Shown here piece by piece: positions 32,471 to 32,747 of a stretch of 32,747 nt of DNA; the stretch's first letter is position 1; each line of letters opens with the position of its first letter. The DNA lies in assembly GCA_030018415.1 (NCBI GenBank), contig JASEGC010000004.1, positions 74,470 to 107,216 of the forward strand, given 5' to 3'. The stretch comes from Candidatus Aenigmatarchaeota archaeon. GTDB lineage: Archaea; Aenigmatarchaeota; Aenigmatarchaeia; CG10238-14. A program made the position numbers and the translations under genes. A model generated the notes under the pieces. The model saw nothing but the letters and a program-made list of their open reading frames with translations, was not told the DNA's origin and searched no databases.

Positions 32471-32629
32471 GATCATTCACTCGGTACGATTCATTAAAAC
32501 ATTCATTACATTCCCGATATCCAATTTTTATATCCCCAAGTTTCATATCAACTACTGGGTACTTATGTTTTTTCTCATGTTCGTTTCTAATTCATTAACT
32601 TTTTATTGTGGAAAATCTTAATTTTAGTC

Positions 32630-32747
32630 ATGGGAAAGTTAATTTTAATCATCATCTTACTGCTCTTACTCTCTGGTTTGGGGTTTTACTATACTTATCA
32701 ACAATCAAAAGAAATGGCTGGATTCGAGTCACTTCGTTCTAAAGAAG
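32630..32747 (+). CDS. Start of a single-span membrane or exported protein, cut by the window end
   Basis: From the ATG at 32630 the frame is open to the last base. It gives 39 residues: a strongly hydrophobic segment (KLILIIILLLLLSGLGFYY) followed by polar residues (TYQQSKEMAGFESLRSKE). This is a signal anchor or signal peptide. A TATA-like ACTTTTTAT lies about 28 bases upstream, so it is probably leaderless. The product cannot be named. Confidence 0.6.
   Translation, partial: MGKLILIIILLLLLSGLGFYYTYQQSKEMAGFESLRSKE

Noticed and set aside
32454-32546. 30-codon frame on the minus strand overlapping the DUF2283-like gene start (MKLGDIKIGYRECNEC)
   Set aside because: It overlaps the start of the DUF2283-like gene, has no ribosome binding site, and its first codons coincide with a likely TATA box. 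Coding is possible but not supported.

Overview
The window is archaeal. It carries archaeal versions of ribosomal proteins (S6e, S24e, S27ae, L35Ae), aIF2 gamma, RNA polymerase Rpo7, Spt4, Trm1 and an archaeal-type TrpRS. Start sites are archaeal too: either GGTGA-type ribosome binding sites, often overlapping the previous stop codon, or leaderless starts 22-30 bases after an AT-rich TATA box. The DNA is AT-rich. The mix of small hypothetical proteins, fermentative redox genes, a membrane pyrophosphatase and an anaerobic ribonucleotide reductase suggests a strictly anaerobic, possibly DPANN-related or other uncultivated archaeon. The phylum cannot be fixed from the sequence alone.

Layout. 1-3.2 kb: a sugar-nucleotide epimerase convergent with a hypothetical-HTH-trpS cluster, then a winged-helix regulator. 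3.3-11.1 kb: a plus-strand run of an HExxH protein, S6e, aIF2 gamma, a PIN-domain protein, a membrane H+-pyrophosphatase and a P2-type cation ATPase. 11.2-13.1 kb: rpo7, spt4, a decayed hicBA toxin-antitoxin pair on the opposite strand, a gene remnant, rps24e and rps27ae. 13.3-16.7 kb: a four-gene minus-strand redox operon (LUD/ferredoxin protein, exported thioredoxin-like protein, CcdA/DsbD-like membrane protein, CCG-domain protein), with a divergent membrane-anchored HTH regulator and a perfect palindrome between them. 17.2-21.9 kb: the minus-strand operon iorA-iorB-glutamate synthase, the last gene split by a 331-residue intein. 22-24.6 kb: nrdD and a surface protein. 24.5-28 kb: the minus-strand operon glmS-phosphohexomutase-thioredoxin. 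28.3-32.7 kb: an EF-Tu domain 2-like protein, two tandem nucleotidyltransferase-HEPN paralogues, L35Ae, Trm1, a DUF2283-like protein, and the start of a membrane protein cut by the window end.

The most striking observation is in the aIF2 gamma gene. Its reading frame is broken inside the GTP-binding P-loop by a 30-base insert with an in-frame TGA. The insert folds as a bulge-helix-bulge (BHB), the substrate of the archaeal tRNA splicing endonuclease. Cutting at the canonical BHB positions (4786/4787 and 4816/4817) restores exactly the P-loop GHVDHGKST and gives a normal 409-residue protein. This looks like a miniature spliceosome-independent intron in an essential translation factor, in the most conserved stretch of the gene.

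The genes fit a fermentative, energy-conserving anaerobe. IorAB would oxidise aryl 2-oxoacids to feed ferredoxin. The glutamate synthase-type flavoprotein downstream would exchange electrons with the glutamate/2-oxoglutarate pool. The pyrophosphatase would pump protons. The LUD-Trx-CcdA-CCG operon probably moves electrons between cytosolic Fe-S proteins and extracytoplasmic thiols, under a membrane regulator that carries a cysteine in its outer loop.
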